Shown: in pieces, positions 54,891 to 55,940 of the stretch
How the letters are laid out: each line of letters opens with the position of its first letter
Position numbering within the stretch: the stretch's first letter is position 1
From: Bog-473 sp052148295
GTDB taxonomy: Bacteria > Actinomycetota > Acidimicrobiia > Acidimicrobiales > RAAP-2
Length of the DNA stretch: 55,940 nt
NCBI GenBank assembly: GCA_052148295.1
Contig: JBKQIP010000151.1
Coordinates: forward strand, 1 to 55,940
Direction of reading: 5' to 3'
Position numbers and translations under genes: made by a program
Notes under the pieces: generated by a model
What the model was told of the DNA's origin: nothing
Databases searched by the model: none
Seen by the model: only the letters and a program-made list of their open reading frames with translations

Positions 54891-55940
54891 ATGACCCCTG
54901 AGCGACTGTCCGGGTTGGACGCCAGTTTCCTCTACATGGAGACGCCGACGCTGCACATGCACGTGGCCATGGTCGCCGTCTTCGACCCCTCCACCGTGCC
55001 CGGCGGCTACTCGTTCCGGCGGATCCGGCAGATGATCATCGATCGGATCCCCCAGGTGCCCGTGTTCCAGCGCCGGCTGGTGGAGGTCCCGCTGCGCCTG
55101 GGGCACCCGGTGTGGATCGACGACCCGGAATTCGACATCGACAACCACCTGCGCCGAGCGGCGCTGCCCTCACCCGGAGGCATGCGCGAACTGGGTGATT
55201 TCGCCGCCGACGTCACCAGCCGCCAGTTGCACCGCGACCGGCCCCTGTGGGAGATGTGGGTGGTCGAGGGCCTCGAGGACGGCAAGATCTCCCTGGTGGT
55301 CAAGATGCACCACAGCACCATCGACGGCGTCTCGGGCGCCGAGCTCCTGGGCGTGCTCTTCGATCTGGAACCGGCCCCACCCCCACCCGAGCACGCGGTG
55401 GAGCGACAGCTCGACACCCGGATCCCCTCCGGTTTCGAGCTGGTCTCGCAGGCCCTGATGACCAACATGGTCCGCCCCGTCGACCTGGTCCGCATGATGT
55501 GGCGCACCACCCAGGCCGTCGCCGGGGTGGTCAAGGTCAGGCAGGGCGATGCCGGCAAGGCGGCGCTGCCCCTGACCGCCCCCCGGACCTCCATCAACAC
55601 CTCCGTGCACGCCCGACGGCGCGTGGCCTTCGCCGCGGCCAATCTGGCCGACGTGAAGAAGCTGAAGGACGTCATGGACACCACCGTCAACGACGTGGTG
55701 CTGGCCATGTGCGCCGGGGCCCTGCGCACCTACCTGCAGGCCGGCGACGAGCTGCCCGACATCCCGCTCGTCTCGGTCGTGCCGGTCTCGGTCACGCCCG
55801 ACGTGGCCCAGTTGAAGGGCTCCAACAAGGTGTCGGCCATGTTCGTGCAGCTGCCCTGCCACATCGAGGACCCGCTGGAGCGGCTGCGCGCCATCCACGA
55901 GGGCACCAAGGGTGCCAAGGAGGAGCACAAGGCGCTCGGC
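54891..55940 (+). CDS. wax ester synthase/diacylglycerol acyltransferase (WS/DGAT), 5' part
   Basis: The first 350 residues of a gene running off the right edge (full family length is about 450-480). Starts MTPERLSGLDASFLYMETP, family-typical. The catalytic HHxxxDG is KMHHSTIDGVSG (His140, His141, Asp145, Gly146). Later, VNDVVLAMCAGALRTYL and VPVSV are the second conserved block (ND-x-V-L). It esterifies acyl-CoA onto diacylglycerol or fatty alcohol to form storage lipid. ATG 54891 has AAGGAGA 4-5 nt upstream. Confidence 0.93.
   Translation, partial: MTPERLSGLDASFLYMETPTLHMHVAMVAVFDPSTVPGGYSFRRIRQMIIDRIPQVPVFQRRLVEVPLRLGHPVWIDDPEFDIDNHLRRAALPSPGGMRELGDFAADVTSRQLHRDRPLWEMWVVEGLEDGKISLVVKMHHSTIDGVSGAELLGVLFDLEPAPPPPEHAVERQLDTRIPSGFELVSQALMTNMVRPVDLVRMMWRTTQAVAGVVKVRQGDAGKAALPLTAPRTSINTSVHARRRVAFAAANLADVKKLKDVMDTTVNDVVLAMCAGALRTYLQAGDELPDIPLVSVVPVSVTPDVAQLKGSNKVSAMFVQLPCHIEDPLERLRAIHEGTKGAKEEHKALG

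Overview
The window is very GC-rich, densely packed and bacterial. It carries several actinobacterial marker families: a WhiB regulator convergent with a PdtaS-type kinase (the same pairing and orientation as whiB1/pdtaS in mycobacteria), DUF3107, the histidine-phosphatase/DUF3090/SCO1664 trio, UdgB, an F420-type oxidoreductase and a DUF222-HNH protein. It also carries a complete System I cytochrome c maturation (ccm) operon and a short, archaeal-like ValRS, which are unusual for well-studied Actinobacteria. I infer an Actinomycetota member outside the classical orders, possibly Acidimicrobiia. I cannot prove this without a search. About 60 protein genes are supported. I saw no rRNA, tRNA, CRISPR array or transposase, and no gene-free stretch over 300 bases.

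Layout. 0.1-9.7 kb: peroxiredoxin; Fpg-like glycosylase divergent from an F420-type protein coupled to a thioesterase; two DJ-1/PfpI proteins (one GlxA-like with an AraC domain); flavoprotein; APH-like kinase; UdgB; and the actinobacterial trio. 9.7-15 kb: SGNH hydrolase plus MBOAT acyltransferase, EtfAB, GDPD. 15-21 kb: whiB1 convergent with a six-gene minus-strand operon, DUF3107-ArsA-ArsA-O-methyltransferase-PHP-pdtaS. 21-24.5 kb: HD phosphohydrolase, K+ channel, enoyl-CoA hydratase, small monooxygenase-fold and VOC proteins. 24.6-27.9 kb: Fe-S locus (Mrp ATPase divergent from a SufR-like regulator plus cysteine desulfurase). 27.9-29.2 kb: DUF222-HNH protein. 29.2-36.2 kb: ccmABCDEFGHI. 36.2-42.5 kb: VOC, DJ-1-like protein, a membrane protein, ccdA, gmd divergent from a glycosyltransferase, TetR and a coupled GNAT. 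42.4-49.5 kb: LMW phosphatase, phosphotransferase, acyl-CoA dehydrogenase with a palindromic operator, cysS divergent from valS. 49.5-55.9 kb: orphan ABC substrate-binding protein, sulfotransferase and quinone-oxidoreductase pair, membrane-anchored esterase divergent from a WS/DGAT acyltransferase that runs off the right edge.

How genes work together. The ccm operon plus ccdA would assemble c-type cytochromes outside the membrane. EtfAB, acyl-CoA dehydrogenase, enoyl-CoA hydratase, thioesterases and WS/DGAT point to fatty-acid turnover and neutral-lipid storage. Mrp, SufR and the desulfurase form an Fe-S supply and sensing unit, and the window also holds Fe-S clients (UdgB, WhiB, the F420-type protein).

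Two window-wide signals stand out. (1) At least 15 genes have a TANNNT hexamer 6-9 nt (mostly exactly 7 nt) before an ATG or GTG, usually without a Shine-Dalgarno sequence. This is the signature of leaderless or near-leaderless transcription, and it decides several starts. cysS and valS appear to share one such element read in both directions. (2) Six minus-strand genes end in an exact or near-exact short tandem duplication (10-18 bp units) that contains the stop codon.
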